Shown: positions 27,380 to 35,863 of the stretch, in pieces
Numbering within the stretch: position 1 is the stretch's first letter
How the letters are laid out: every line of letters begins with the position of its first letter
NCBI RefSeq assembly: GCF_003443895.1
Contig: NZ_QQOA01000015.1
Coordinates: 1-64,000 of the forward strand
Origin: Paraburkholderia phosphatilytica
Lineage (GTDB): Bacteria; Pseudomonadota; Gammaproteobacteria; Burkholderiales; Burkholderiaceae
Direction of reading: 5' to 3'
DNA: 64,000 nt
The notes under the pieces: model-generated
Database searches by the model: none
What the model was told of the DNA's origin: nothing
What the model saw: only the letters and a program-made list of their open reading frames with translations
Program-made: the position numbers and the translations under genes

Positions 27380-28215
27380 GCGGCGCGGGATCGCTGTTGA
27401 TCGACGCGGGCAACAGCCGCGTCAAGTGGGCGCTGGTCGACGCGCAAGGCAAGCAGCAGCATGGCGGTGCGTTCGCGCACGACGCGGCGCACGCGCCCGC
27501 CGGCGGGGGCCTGTGGCCGCAGGTCGCGCAGCCGGGCGGCGCGTGGATCTCGAATGTCGCGGGCGAAGCGGTCGCCGCTCGCATCGACCGGCTGATCGAC
27601 GCGCACTGGCCGGATCTGCCACGCACGACGATCCGCGCGCAGACTGCCCAATGCGGCGTCACGAACCGCTACACGACGCCGTCGCAGCTTGGCAGCGACC
27701 GCTGGGCGGGCCTGATCGGCGCGCATGCCGCGTTTCCCGGCGAGAACCTGCTGATCGCGACCTTCGGCACCGCAACGACGCTCGAAGCGCTGCGCGCGGA
27801 CGGCACCTTCGAAGGCGGGCTGATCGCGCCGGGCTGGGCGCTGATGATGCGCTCGCTCGGCGAACACACGGCGCAACTGCCGACGCTCGATACCCACGCG
27901 GCACGTGGTCTGCTCGGCGCGGACGGCGGCGGCGCCGGTGGCAACGACGGTCGCGATGCACGCCGCGCGCGTTTCGCAACGGACACGCCGCGCTCGCTGT
28001 CGGCGGGCAGCGCGCTCGCGCAGGCCGCGCTGATCGAGCGCGCGTGGGCGGACCTTCAGGACGACTGGCAGGTGCCGGTGCGCCTCGTGATCGGCGGCGG
28101 TGCCGCGGACGAGGTGACAGGCATCGTCAAGGTGCCGCATACTCGCCACGACGCGCTGGTGCTGGCGGGTCTCGCGCTGATCGCGGCGGACGCCAGCACG
28201 GGGCGCGTGGCATGA
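27376..28215 (+). CDS. coaX: Type III pantothenate kinase
   Basis: 279 residues from the ATG at 27376. The actin-fold phosphate motifs are visible: LIDAGNSRVKWAL at the N-terminus, GSDRWAGLIGAH and ATFGTATTLE in the middle. CoaX phosphorylates pantothenate in the first step of coenzyme A synthesis and is not feedback-inhibited by CoA. A glycine-rich insert (LLGADGGGAGGNDGRD, around residues 177-192) is unusual and may be a flexible loop. It is translationally coupled to birA; the birA-coaX pair is common in betaproteobacteria. Confidence 0.95.
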   Translation: MSGAGSLLIDAGNSRVKWALVDAQGKQQHGGAFAHDAAHAPAGGGLWPQVAQPGGAWISNVAGEAVAARIDRLIDAHWPDLPRTTIRAQTAQCGVTNRYTTPSQLGSDRWAGLIGAHAAFPGENLLIATFGTATTLEALRADGTFEGGLIAPGWALMMRSLGEHTAQLPTLDTHAARGLLGADGGGAGGNDGRDARRARFATDTPRSLSAGSALAQAALIERAWADLQDDWQVPVRLVIGGGAADEVTGIVKVPHTRHDALVLAGLALIAADASTGRVA

Positions 28216-28326
28216 TCCGGGTCGCGTGTCACGCGGGTTACGCGTATCACGCGCGCGCAGTGGGTGCGGCGTGCGGCTGTACTCCACGCATCACCTGAGC
28301 TTGATCCTTTCTCGGAGATTTCGACG

Positions 28327-28566
28327 ATGCTGCGCTGGCTGATCGGCATTCTCATCCTGGCGAACCTGGTGGCGTTCGGCGCGGTGCGCGGCGCCTTCGG
28401 TCCGCTGCCGTCGTCGGGCCCGCGCGAGCCCGCGCATCTGAACCGCCAGGTGCGTCCGGAAATGTTGCGCGTCGAGCCGCTGTCCTCGGCGGACGCGGCC
28501 GATCAGGCGGTGGTCGGCGGCCCGGCGCCGTCGCCCGTCGTGCGGGCTTCTACGCTCGGGCAGTGA
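28327..28566 (+). CDS. Small single-pass membrane protein, unknown function
   Basis: 79 residues from the ATG at 28327, starting MLRWLIGILILANLVAFGAV, an N-terminal membrane anchor or signal. The remainder is a short polar tail rich in Pro, Ala and Arg. It follows coaX after 111 bp on the same strand and a GGAGA ribosome-binding stretch precedes it. I do not recognise the family; the clean anchor and its position suggest a real gene. Confidence 0.6.
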   Translation: MLRWLIGILILANLVAFGAVRGAFGPLPSSGPREPAHLNRQVRPEMLRVEPLSSADAADQAVVGGPAPSPVVRASTLGQ

Positions 28567-28632
28567 AGCCGCGCGCAGTCAATCGGCGCGCAATGAGTCC
28601 GTGGATTACGTGCCCGCGCGCAATCACGCGCA

Positions 28633-29115
28633 TCAACCCTGCGTGCGCACGCGCTTGAGCAGCGCCGTCGTCGAGCGGTCGTGCTCGAACGGAATCGCGA
28701 TCGCGCGGCCGCCCCAGCTGCGCACCAGCGCCGATTCCGCCAGCTTGTCCATGTCGTAGTCGCCACCCTTCACGATCACGTCCGGACGCAATGCGCCGAT
28801 CAGCTCGATCGGCGTCTGCTCCTCGAAGCCCACCACCCAGTCGACGCATTCCAGCGCCGCCAGCAGCGCCATCCGGTCGGCCTGCTGGTTGATAGGGCGG
28901 TCGTCGCCCTTGCCGAGCATCCGCACCGACGCGTCGCTGTTCACGCCGACGACGAGCGTCGCGCCGAGCGCCTTCGCGTCCGCGAGATACGTGACATGCC
29001 CGCGATGCAGGATGTCGAACACGCCGTTGGTGAAGATCACCGGTCCCGGCAACGAGGCGCGGCGCGCGGCAAGCGCGTCGCGGCTGATGAGCTTGCGTTC
29101 GAAAGGTGCTGGCAT
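28633..29115 (-). CDS. rfaE2: D-glycero-beta-D-manno-heptose 1-phosphate adenylyltransferase
   Basis: 160 residues, the length of the single-domain enzyme (RfaE2/HldC) rather than the fused HldE. The nucleotidyltransferase signature TNGVFDILHRGHVTYL has the HxGH-type motif HRGH, and KGDDRPINQQADR follows as expected. It activates heptose 1-phosphate with ATP to ADP-heptose for LPS inner core. Here it stands as an isolated gene; the heptokinase RfaE1 must be elsewhere. Confidence 0.93.
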   Translation of the reverse strand: MPAPFERKLISRDALAARRASLPGPVIFTNGVFDILHRGHVTYLADAKALGATLVVGVNSDASVRMLGKGDDRPINQQADRMALLAALECVDWVVGFEEQTPIELIGALRPDVIVKGGDYDMDKLAESALVRSWGGRAIAIPFEHDRSTTALLKRVRTQG

Positions 29116-29160
29116 AGAGGTTCGGGCAGTTCAGCGGTTCGGTTCAGTGACATTCACATG

Positions 29161-29195
29161 AAAACGGCCCGGCAAGCGCTAGCCTGCCGGGCCGT
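29161..29195 (-). terminator. Terminator of the ferritin-like gene
   Basis: A perfect 11-bp stem ACGGCCCGGCA / TGCCGGGCCGT with a ten-base loop lies 43 bp past the stop of the ferritin-like gene; on the minus strand it is followed by TTTT. The loop itself contains the palindrome AGCGCT. Confidence 0.75.
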
Positions 29196-29237
29196 GATCG
29201 ATCATCGCGTTCGATGCGTGCGGGAAGGGGCAACCGG

Positions 29238-30107
29238 TCAGGCCGGCTGGCTCGTTCCCTGTTCGGCGGCGAGCCGCGTCACGATTTCCTTGCGGTAACG
29301 GTTGAGTTCCTGCGCGGTGGCGAACGTGCGCTCGAACAGCAGCGACAGGTTGTGCAGGATGCGCTCGATAACCTTCTTTTCCCACGTATCGTCGAAACGG
29401 ATCTGTTCGTCGAGCCAGCGCTCGAGCCATTCCGGATCGGGCAGACGCGACTGCACGGTGTCGCGCGGGAACAGCGCCTGGTTCACGTGCAGGTTGGTGG
29501 GATGCAGCGGCTTTTCGGTGCGGCGCGCCGATGCCATCAGCACGCCGATCTTCGCGAACGACGCGCGCGCGACGTCGCCGCAGTTCACGAGCGCCTTCTT
29601 CATGTAGCGCAGGTACGCACCGCCATGACGCGCTTCGTCGCGCGAAATGGTTTCGTAGATGTGCTTGATGACCGGCTCGGTGTGCCACTCGGCAGCACGG
29701 CGATACCAGTGGTTCAGGCGGATTTCGCCGCAGAAGTGCAGCATCAGCGTTTCGAGCGGCGGGGCCGGATCGAACTCGAAGCGCACCGCGTGCAGCTCTT
29801 CTTCGGTCGGGCACAGCTCGGGCTTGAAGCGGCGCAGGTACTCCATCAGCACCAGCGAGTGCTTCTGTTCCTCGAAGAACCAGACGCTCATGAACGCGGA
29901 GAAATCGCTGTCATGGTGGTTGTCGCGCAGGAACATTTCCGTCGCGGGCAACGCGGACCATTCGGTGATCGCGTTCATCTTGATGGTGGCAGCCTGCTCG
30001 TCCGTGAGAAGCGAAGCGTCGAACTTGTCCCAGGGGATGTCTTTCTCCATGTCCCAGCGAACCGATTCGAGCGATTTGTAAAGTTCCGGATAAAGCATGG
30101 TGTTCAT
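29238..30107 (-). CDS. Ferritin-like (di-iron) domain protein
   Basis: 289 residues, mostly helical. Two iron-ligand motifs of the ferritin/acyl-ACP-desaturase superfamily can be read: FFEEQKHSLVL (about residue 78) and ISRDEARHGGAYL (about residue 156), consistent with a di-iron four-helix bundle. The overall layout resembles type-2 fatty-acid desaturase-like or AurF-like proteins more than storage ferritin. The substrate is unknown. A single gene with its own terminator; GGGGTGGG before the ATG may serve as ribosome-binding site. Confidence 0.82.
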   Translation of the reverse strand: MNTMLYPELYKSLESVRWDMEKDIPWDKFDASLLTDEQAATIKMNAITEWSALPATEMFLRDNHHDSDFSAFMSVWFFEEQKHSLVLMEYLRRFKPELCPTEEELHAVRFEFDPAPPLETLMLHFCGEIRLNHWYRRAAEWHTEPVIKHIYETISRDEARHGGAYLRYMKKALVNCGDVARASFAKIGVLMASARRTEKPLHPTNLHVNQALFPRDTVQSRLPDPEWLERWLDEQIRFDDTWEKKVIERILHNLSLLFERTFATAQELNRYRKEIVTRLAAEQGTSQPA

Positions 30108-30524
30108 AGTCCCACCCCTGTTCTGCGCATTGCGACGTCTGTTGTGTCAGGCTTGTTCGACCGGCCGGGCAGCATGCGTCGCCACCCGGTCAAGAATTCA
30201 ATTTTAAGCGGTATTTGAGCACTTCGACGCACGTTGAGCAGCGAAGAAGCGCCTGCGGCACCGGATGATGCCGCAATCGCCGCACCGCGTCATGCCGCCG
30301 TACCCTGGGTAGGGAAAGCCCGTGCCTGGAGTCGAGCCGGCCGCGACATACCGCAGCCCAGCAAGCTTCGCGCCGGCCCCGACCGGCTCGTGGACAGTCG
30401 GTTCGAGCATTGTCCGGCGAGTGTTGCCGGCTGCCCGCGACGCCCCGCGAAGCTTACATGATCATAGCATGCCGAAGTTTCAGGCCCCGCTTTGCGAAGG
30501 CGCTGCAACGCCGCGCACAGGCGC
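30108..30524. other. Intergenic region between the ferritin-like gene and phaM
   Basis: About 417 bp. Low-GC spots near 30190-30215 (TTCAATTTTAAGCGGTATTTG) probably mark the promoter region of the ferritin-like gene. I see no gene and no clear phaM terminator. Confidence 0.45.
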
Positions 30525-31292
30525 TCATTCCGCCGGCGGCGGGGTCTTTTTCGGCGTGCGGGTGCCCGTGCTCTTCGTCGCGCCGCTGCGTTTCGGCGTG
30601 GCGCTCCGGGGCGCGCTCGCGCGCTTCGCGGCGGCTGCCTTCGGTGCGGCGGCGGCTTCGGCCGCGGCCTGCACGCCCTCGGCGGCGGCATTCGCCATCG
30701 CGCCCTGCTGCGCCATCGCGAACGTCGCGAGCTGGTTGAACTGCGACTGCAGCAGGTTCCACCACGGGCTCGGATCGAAGCCCGCGCCTTCGGCCGCGTC
30801 GGCGGGCGCGGCGTCTTCAGCGGCGCGCTTCGGTTCTTCCGCGCGCGGCGAGCTCGAGAACGCCGACGAGCCCGACGACGTCGAGTACGACGATGACGAT
30901 GGCGAAGCTGCGGAAGACGCCGACGAAGCCGCGCTCATCGGCGCCTGCGCGAACGCGCCAAACGCGCGCAGTGTCGCGAGCGTCGCGCGCTGCACTTCGA
31001 GCGCCTGGATCGCCGACTGCAGCATGTTCAGGTTGAGCTTCAGCCATTGCTCGACGGCGCGCATGTCGGTGATGCGCTTGTCGAGCTCTTCGACGTTGGT
31101 GAGCGGCGCCATCATGTCCGACATCATCGACAGCGAAGGCGCGAAGCCCTGGCCCGCGCCCGGCGTCGCACCCGGAAACGCCTGGCCGAACGGCGTGAGC
31201 CGCATCATGTCCCACATGCGGTCGAGCATTTCAGCCGGCGGAAAACCGGGGAAGCCCGGAAAGGGCGGCGTGGAGCCAGTCGGATCGGTCAT
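30525..31292 (-). CDS. phaM: Polyhydroxyalkanoate granule regulatory protein PhaM
   Basis: 255 residues. The N-terminus (FPGFPGFPPAEMLDRMWDMM) and the segment DMRAVEQWLKLNLNMLQSAIQ match PhaM of Ralstonia/Burkholderia. The middle is a Ser/Ala linker and the C-terminus is Lys/Ala/Pro-rich (about residues 215-255: KRASAPRSATPKRSG), suited to DNA binding. PhaM activates PHA synthase PhaC and tethers storage granules to the nucleoid so that they are shared between daughter cells. It implies the host makes polyhydroxybutyrate. Confidence 0.9.
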   Translation of the reverse strand: MTDPTGSTPPFPGFPGFPPAEMLDRMWDMMRLTPFGQAFPGATPGAGQGFAPSLSMMSDMMAPLTNVEELDKRITDMRAVEQWLKLNLNMLQSAIQALEVQRATLATLRAFGAFAQAPMSAASSASSAASPSSSSYSTSSGSSAFSSSPRAEEPKRAAEDAAPADAAEGAGFDPSPWWNLLQSQFNQLATFAMAQQGAMANAAAEGVQAAAEAAAAPKAAAAKRASAPRSATPKRSGATKSTGTRTPKKTPPPAE

Positions 31293-31484
31293 GCGTTTCT
31301 CCTCACACCGTCGTTGAAAAGGGAATGCCGCGGGTCGCGCGAATACCGTGCATCGGGGCGGCGCATCGACCCGATGTTACCGCGAGCCCGTGACGGCACA
31401 AGCAGGGTTCGCGCAAATCGCGCGCCACGGGGTTCGTGCGCTTTGGCGCCGCATCGCCTATCGCTTCGATGCACGCATCGGTGC

Positions 31485-32366
31485 TTACACATCGCCCGCA
31501 GGCTTGCCCGGCCGTTCGACGAACGGATCGCCGCCAGGAAAATTGGGCGCGCGCCGCTCGCGCAGCGACTCCACGCCCTCGCGCACGTCCGGCCCCGCAA
31601 AGCCCATGAATTCCAGCGCCAGCGACGCATCGAACGCCGGTCCCGCGGTGCGCAGCCAGTTGTTCAGTGCGTACTTGGTCCAGCGGATCGCGGTCTGCGA
31701 GCCATCGGCGAGTTTCTTCGCGACCTCGAACGCTTTCGGCAGCAGATCGTGATCGTCGACGGCGAGCGACACGAGCCCGATGCGCTCCGCCTCTTCGCCC
31801 GACACCGGCTCGCACAGCAGCAGGTAGTACTTCGCCTTCGCCATCCCGCACAGCAGCGGCCAGACGATCGCCGCATGATCGCCCGCGGCGACGCCCAGGC
31901 GCGTATGGCCGTCGATGATGCGCGCGCTCTTCGTCGCGATCGAGATGTCCGCGAGCAGCCCCGCGACGAGCCCCGCGCCGACGGCCGGCCCGTGCATCGC
32001 CGAGACGATCGGCTTGCCGCAGTTGATCACGTTGTAGACGAGATCGCGCGCCTCGCGCCAGACCCGCGCGCGCACGTCGAAGTCGGTCGCCATCTGTTCG
32101 ACCAGATGCAGATCGCCGCCGCCCGAAAATCCCTTGCCTTCGCCGCGGATCACCGCGACGCGCGTATCGGGATCGCGATCGACATCGCGCCAGATGTCCG
32201 CGAGTTCGCGATGCATGTTCGCATCGGCCGTGGCGAGGCCGCTACGGTTCGCGCCTTCGCCGCTCATCACGATCTCGAGGATGCCGTGCGGATGCCGCCG
32301 CATCCGCAACGACCGGTAGTGCGAGTAGAAGCTGGGCGTAGCCGGTGTCGTGTCGTCGTCGTGCAT
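31485..32366 (-). CDS. Enoyl-CoA hydratase/isomerase family protein
   Basis: 293 residues of the crotonase fold. Oxyanion-hole segments GEGKGFSGGGDLHL and AMHGPAVGAGLV are present, with DISIATKSARIIDGHTRLGV following. The family's catalytic Glu pair is not obvious: GHTRLGVAAGDHAAI has Asp where one Glu would be, so the precise reaction (hydration, isomerisation or other) is uncertain. It is followed by a branched-chain-type binding protein gene upstream on the same strand (51 bp), suggesting a catabolic unit with the FAH-family gene. Confidence 0.85.
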   Translation of the reverse strand: MHDDDTTPATPSFYSHYRSLRMRRHPHGILEIVMSGEGANRSGLATADANMHRELADIWRDVDRDPDTRVAVIRGEGKGFSGGGDLHLVEQMATDFDVRARVWREARDLVYNVINCGKPIVSAMHGPAVGAGLVAGLLADISIATKSARIIDGHTRLGVAAGDHAAIVWPLLCGMAKAKYYLLLCEPVSGEEAERIGLVSLAVDDHDLLPKAFEVAKKLADGSQTAIRWTKYALNNWLRTAGPAFDASLALEFMGFAGPDVREGVESLRERRAPNFPGGDPFVERPGKPAGDV

Positions 32367-32417
32367 GGCGGTCGTTCCTCGATACTGACTTGCGTCTTCA
32401 TCGACGGTCGGTGCGGG

Positions 32418-33593
32418 TCAGTGCGGCTGATACACCCACTTGCCGTCGCGGATCTCGACCATCACGCGCGCGCGTTGATCGAGGCCAAGATGGTCGGTCG
32501 GGCTCATGTTCACCACGCCGTTGGTGTCGGCGAGCCCGTGCGTGGCTTCGAGCGCATCGCGCAGCGCGCTGCGGAACGCCTGCGTGCCCGGCGCGCCCGC
32601 TTTCAGTGCGACCGGAATCGCGTTCTGCAGCAGCATGCCGGCGTCCCACGTGTACGAACCGAACGCGGACACGCTGCCCTTGCCGTGCACCGCTTCGAAG
32701 CGGCCGATGTAGTCGAGCGCCACGCGCCGCGCCGGATGATCCGCCGGCAGCTGCGCGGCGACGAGCACCGGGCTCGCGGGCAGGAACGTGCCGTTGCAAT
32801 CCGCGCCGCACACGCGCAGGAAATCGTTATTGCCCACGCCGTGATTGTGATAGATGAGGCCCTTGTAGCCGCGTTCCTTCAGCGTCTTCGGCGGCAGCGC
32901 GGCGGGCGTGCCGGCCGCGCCCACGACGACCGCATCCGGATGCGCCGCCATGATCTTCAGGATCTGACCGGTCACGCTCGGATCGGTGCGGTTGAAGCGC
33001 TCGCTCGCGACCACGTTGATGTGATGGATCTCCGCGAATTTCGCAACCTCCGCGTAGAACGTCTCGCCGAGCGCATCGGCCTGGCCGATGTACGCGATCG
33101 TCTTCACGCCGTGTTCGCTTGCGTGCGCCATGATCGCGGAGGCCATCATCGCGTCGGTCTGCGGCGTCTTGAACATCCAGTGTCGTTTCGCATCCACCGG
33201 CTCGATGATCTTCGCCGACGACGCGAGCGAAATCGCAGGCGTCTGCCCTTCGGCAACGACATCGAGCATCGCGAGCGAGTTCGGCGTGATCGACGAACCG
33301 ATGATCGCGTCGACGTGATCCTCGCTGATCAGCTTCTTCGTGTCCTGCACGGCCTGCGTGGTATCCGATGCGTCGTCGAGCACGATGTACTCGACCTGCT
33401 GTCCGCCGATCTGCTTCGGCAGCATCGCGGCCGTATCGCGCGCGGGAATGCCGAGCGAAGCTGCCGGGCCGGTCAGCGACAGCACGAGCCCGATCTTCAC
33501 CTGGGCCATCGCCGCTGCCGGGAATGTCACCGCCAGCGCAACGCCAAGCACGCCGACAATGCTTGCGCTGATGCGGGTGTTCGCTTCGGGCAT
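32418..33593 (-). CDS. Branched-chain amino acid-type ABC substrate-binding protein
   Basis: 391 residues from the ATG at 33593, with a signal peptide (GVLGVALAVTFPAAAMAQ). The type-I periplasmic binding fold is clear: KIGLVLSLTGPAASLG at the mature N-terminus, VDAIIGSSITPNSLAMLDV and HWMFKTPQTDAMMA. LivK/HpaBD-like proteins bind amino acids or aromatic acids. No permease or ATPase genes are adjacent, so it is an orphan that must use a transporter encoded elsewhere. Neighbouring enoyl-CoA hydratase and FAH-family genes hint at an aromatic or acyl substrate; that is inference. Confidence 0.88.
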   Translation of the reverse strand: MPEANTRISASIVGVLGVALAVTFPAAAMAQVKIGLVLSLTGPAASLGIPARDTAAMLPKQIGGQQVEYIVLDDASDTTQAVQDTKKLISEDHVDAIIGSSITPNSLAMLDVVAEGQTPAISLASSAKIIEPVDAKRHWMFKTPQTDAMMASAIMAHASEHGVKTIAYIGQADALGETFYAEVAKFAEIHHINVVASERFNRTDPSVTGQILKIMAAHPDAVVVGAAGTPAALPPKTLKERGYKGLIYHNHGVGNNDFLRVCGADCNGTFLPASPVLVAAQLPADHPARRVALDYIGRFEAVHGKGSVSAFGSYTWDAGMLLQNAIPVALKAGAPGTQAFRSALRDALEATHGLADTNGVVNMSPTDHLGLDQRARVMVEIRDGKWVYQPH

Positions 33594-33749
33594 CGCTGTC
33601 TCCTCACCTTTGTCGTTCGTATCGTGGTGTGTGGTGCACGCGGGCGCTATGCAACGGTCCCATTGCGTCGCGTCGAGCGTCAGTTTAGCGGCGCATTCCC
33701 GCGCGGCCATCGGGCGAAACCCTTTCGCCTCGCGGCCCTCGCCGAAACG

Positions 33750-34742
33750 TCAGTGCGAGCCTTCCAGCGGCGCCACCGCCTGCTCGATCGCGCCGAAGAT
33801 CGACTTCGCGGAATCGTCGAACATCTCGATCTTCACCGTATCGCCGTAGCGCATGAATTCCGTTTGCGCCGCGCCGTGCTCGATGGTTTCGAGGCAACGC
33901 TTCTCGGCGATGCAGCAGTAGCCGCGCTTCGCATCCTTGTTCGACACCGTGCCCGACCCGACGATCGACCCCGCGCGCAGGTTGCGCGTCTTCGCGGCGT
34001 GCGCGATCAGCTGGCCGAAGTGGAACACCATGTCCGTGCCCGCATCGGGCTGGCCGACTTTCTTGCCGTTCCAGTGCACGATCATCGAGCGGTACACGCG
34101 GCCTTCGCGCCAGTGCTCGCCCAGTTCATCGGGCGTGACCGCGACCGGCGCGAACGCGGTGGCCGGCTTGCTCTGGAAAAAACCGAAGCCCTTTGCGAGT
34201 TCCGCGGGAATCAGGTTGCGCAGCGACACGTCGTTCGCGAGCGTGACGAGCCGGATGCTCTTCAACGCGCGTTCGGGGGTCACGCCCATCTTCACGTCGC
34301 CGGTGATCACGGCCACTTCCGCTTCGAAGTCGATGCCCCACTCTTCCGATGCGCAGACGATGTCGTCGTGCGCGCCGGCGAAGTCGTCGCTGCCGCCCTG
34401 GTACATCAGCGGGTCGGTCCAGAACTCGGGCGGCATCTCTGCGCCGCGCGCGCGGCGCACCAGCTCGACGTGGTTCACGTACGCCGAAGCGTCGGCCCAC
34501 TGGAACGCGCGCGGCAGCGGCGCCATACAGTCTTTCGGTTCGAACGAAAAGACGTTGCGGGCGCGGCCCGCGTTCAGCGCCCCGTACAGGTCGAGCAGTT
34601 GCGGCGCGTAGAAGGTCCAGTCGTCGAGCGCGCGCTGCAACGTCGGGACGATCGCATCGGCAATCGCGGCGGTGCGCAGGTCGCGCGACACGACGATCAG
34701 TTGACCGTCGCGCGTGCCGTCCTTCAGCGAGGCAAGTTTCAT
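33750..34742 (-). CDS. Fumarylacetoacetate hydrolase-family protein
   Basis: 330 residues. Divalent-metal ligands of the FAH fold appear in DFEAEVAVITGD and in the upstream acidic SEEWG segment; the C-terminal GSIVGSGTVSNKDAKRG matches FAH proteins. It could be fumarylacetoacetase of tyrosine/homogentisate breakdown (FAH class II-like) or another acylpyruvate hydrolase. The divergent IclR gene at 34909 is the likely regulator. Confidence 0.85.
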   Translation of the reverse strand: MKLASLKDGTRDGQLIVVSRDLRTAAIADAIVPTLQRALDDWTFYAPQLLDLYGALNAGRARNVFSFEPKDCMAPLPRAFQWADASAYVNHVELVRRARGAEMPPEFWTDPLMYQGGSDDFAGAHDDIVCASEEWGIDFEAEVAVITGDVKMGVTPERALKSIRLVTLANDVSLRNLIPAELAKGFGFFQSKPATAFAPVAVTPDELGEHWREGRVYRSMIVHWNGKKVGQPDAGTDMVFHFGQLIAHAAKTRNLRAGSIVGSGTVSNKDAKRGYCCIAEKRCLETIEHGAAQTEFMRYGDTVKIEMFDDSAKSIFGAIEQAVAPLEGSH

Positions 34743-34908
34743 AGGCGATGTATGCGTTGGAGTGACGATGGAAGGAATCTATTCTACGATGGTGAATCCG
34801 CGTGGCCCAAGCGGCGCGCTTTTTGTGGTGGTTGGTGATTGCGCGCTGCCTGTCGTGCCGATCGCGTCTTTCATCATCTTTCACCGTCCTCTTTCGTTTT
34901 TCGCCGTC

Positions 34909-35808
34909 ATGCCGCCATCCGCCCGCCCGTCACTTCCCGCCACCGACGACGATCCGTCCGCCACCTCGCCGTTGAACGCCGCGGACGACACCGATGCCGA
35001 CGAGCCCGCCGAAGCCGGCGAAGAGAAGCTGCGTTCGGGCATCCAGTCGATCGAGGTCGGCTTCCGGCTGCTCGAGGTGCTGACGAACGAGCCGCGCGCG
35101 ATGATGCTGCGCGATCTCGCGCAGCGCGCCGGCATGAGCCCGGCGAAAGCGCACCGCTATCTGGTGAGCTTCCAGCGGCTCGGCGTCGTCGCACAGGATC
35201 CGGTATCGGGGCGTTACGAGCTCGGCGGCTTCGCGCTGCAGCTTGGCCTCGCGCGGCTCGCGCGGGTGGACGGCGTGAAGCTTGCGCGCATCGCGCTCGC
35301 GCAGCTGCGCGATCAGCTCGATCTCACGGTCGGCATCGCCGTGTGGGGCAACCAGGGGCCGACGGTCGTGCACTGGATGGAGTCGAGCTATCCTGCGAAG
35401 GCTTCGCTGAAGCTCGGCGACGTGATGCCGCTGCTCGGCTCCGCGACGGGCCTGCTGTTCGCCGCGTACCTGCCGCGCAGCAGGACCGCCGCGATGCTCG
35501 AACGCGAACTCGCGGATGCACGGCGCTCGTCGCTGCCGGGTGCGCCGCGCAGCATCGGCGACGTCGAACGGCTGCTCGACGAAGTGCGCGAGCATCGCGC
35601 GGCGCGCGTCGAAGGGATGCTGCTGCCGACGATTCACGCGTTCTGCATGCCGGTGTTCGATTCGACCGGCGACCTTGCGCTCGGCCTGATTGCGCTCGGC
35701 CACGAAGGCGCGTTCGATATCGCATGGGACGGCGCGGTTGCCACCGCGTTGCGCGAGTGCGCGGACAAACTGTCGTACGAGCTTGGGCACAGCGCTCAAC
35801 CGCGCTGA
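34909..35808 (+). CDS. IclR-family transcriptional regulator
   Basis: 299 residues from the ATG at 34909. An acidic, disordered N-terminus of about 40 residues precedes the winged HTH (GFRLLEVLTNEPRAMMLRDL, then AGMSPAKAHRYLVSF) and a GAF-like effector domain. It is divergent from the FAH-family gene with 166 bp between them, the normal layout for an IclR regulator and its aromatic-catabolism target. Upstream in-frame codons extend to 34714 but overlap the divergent gene's 5' end, so the later ATG is preferred. Confidence 0.87.
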   Translation: MPPSARPSLPATDDDPSATSPLNAADDTDADEPAEAGEEKLRSGIQSIEVGFRLLEVLTNEPRAMMLRDLAQRAGMSPAKAHRYLVSFQRLGVVAQDPVSGRYELGGFALQLGLARLARVDGVKLARIALAQLRDQLDLTVGIAVWGNQGPTVVHWMESSYPAKASLKLGDVMPLLGSATGLLFAAYLPRSRTAAMLERELADARRSSLPGAPRSIGDVERLLDEVREHRAARVEGMLLPTIHAFCMPVFDSTGDLALGLIALGHEGAFDIAWDGAVATALRECADKLSYELGHSAQPR

Positions 35809-35863
35809 CGCAAGCACATCATTTAACATTCTTCTCTCATCGCTTCGGTCTGCTTTCGTTCTG

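Noticed and set aside
30204..30461. Short open frames upstream of the ferritin-like gene
   Set aside because: Overlapping frames on both strands without features; treated as regulatory DNA.
31047..34838. A very long plus-strand open frame of over 1,200 codons
   Set aside because: It is antisense to phaM, the hydratase, the binding protein and the FAH gene; its Arg/His-rich translation is a GC-codon artefact of opposite-strand coding.
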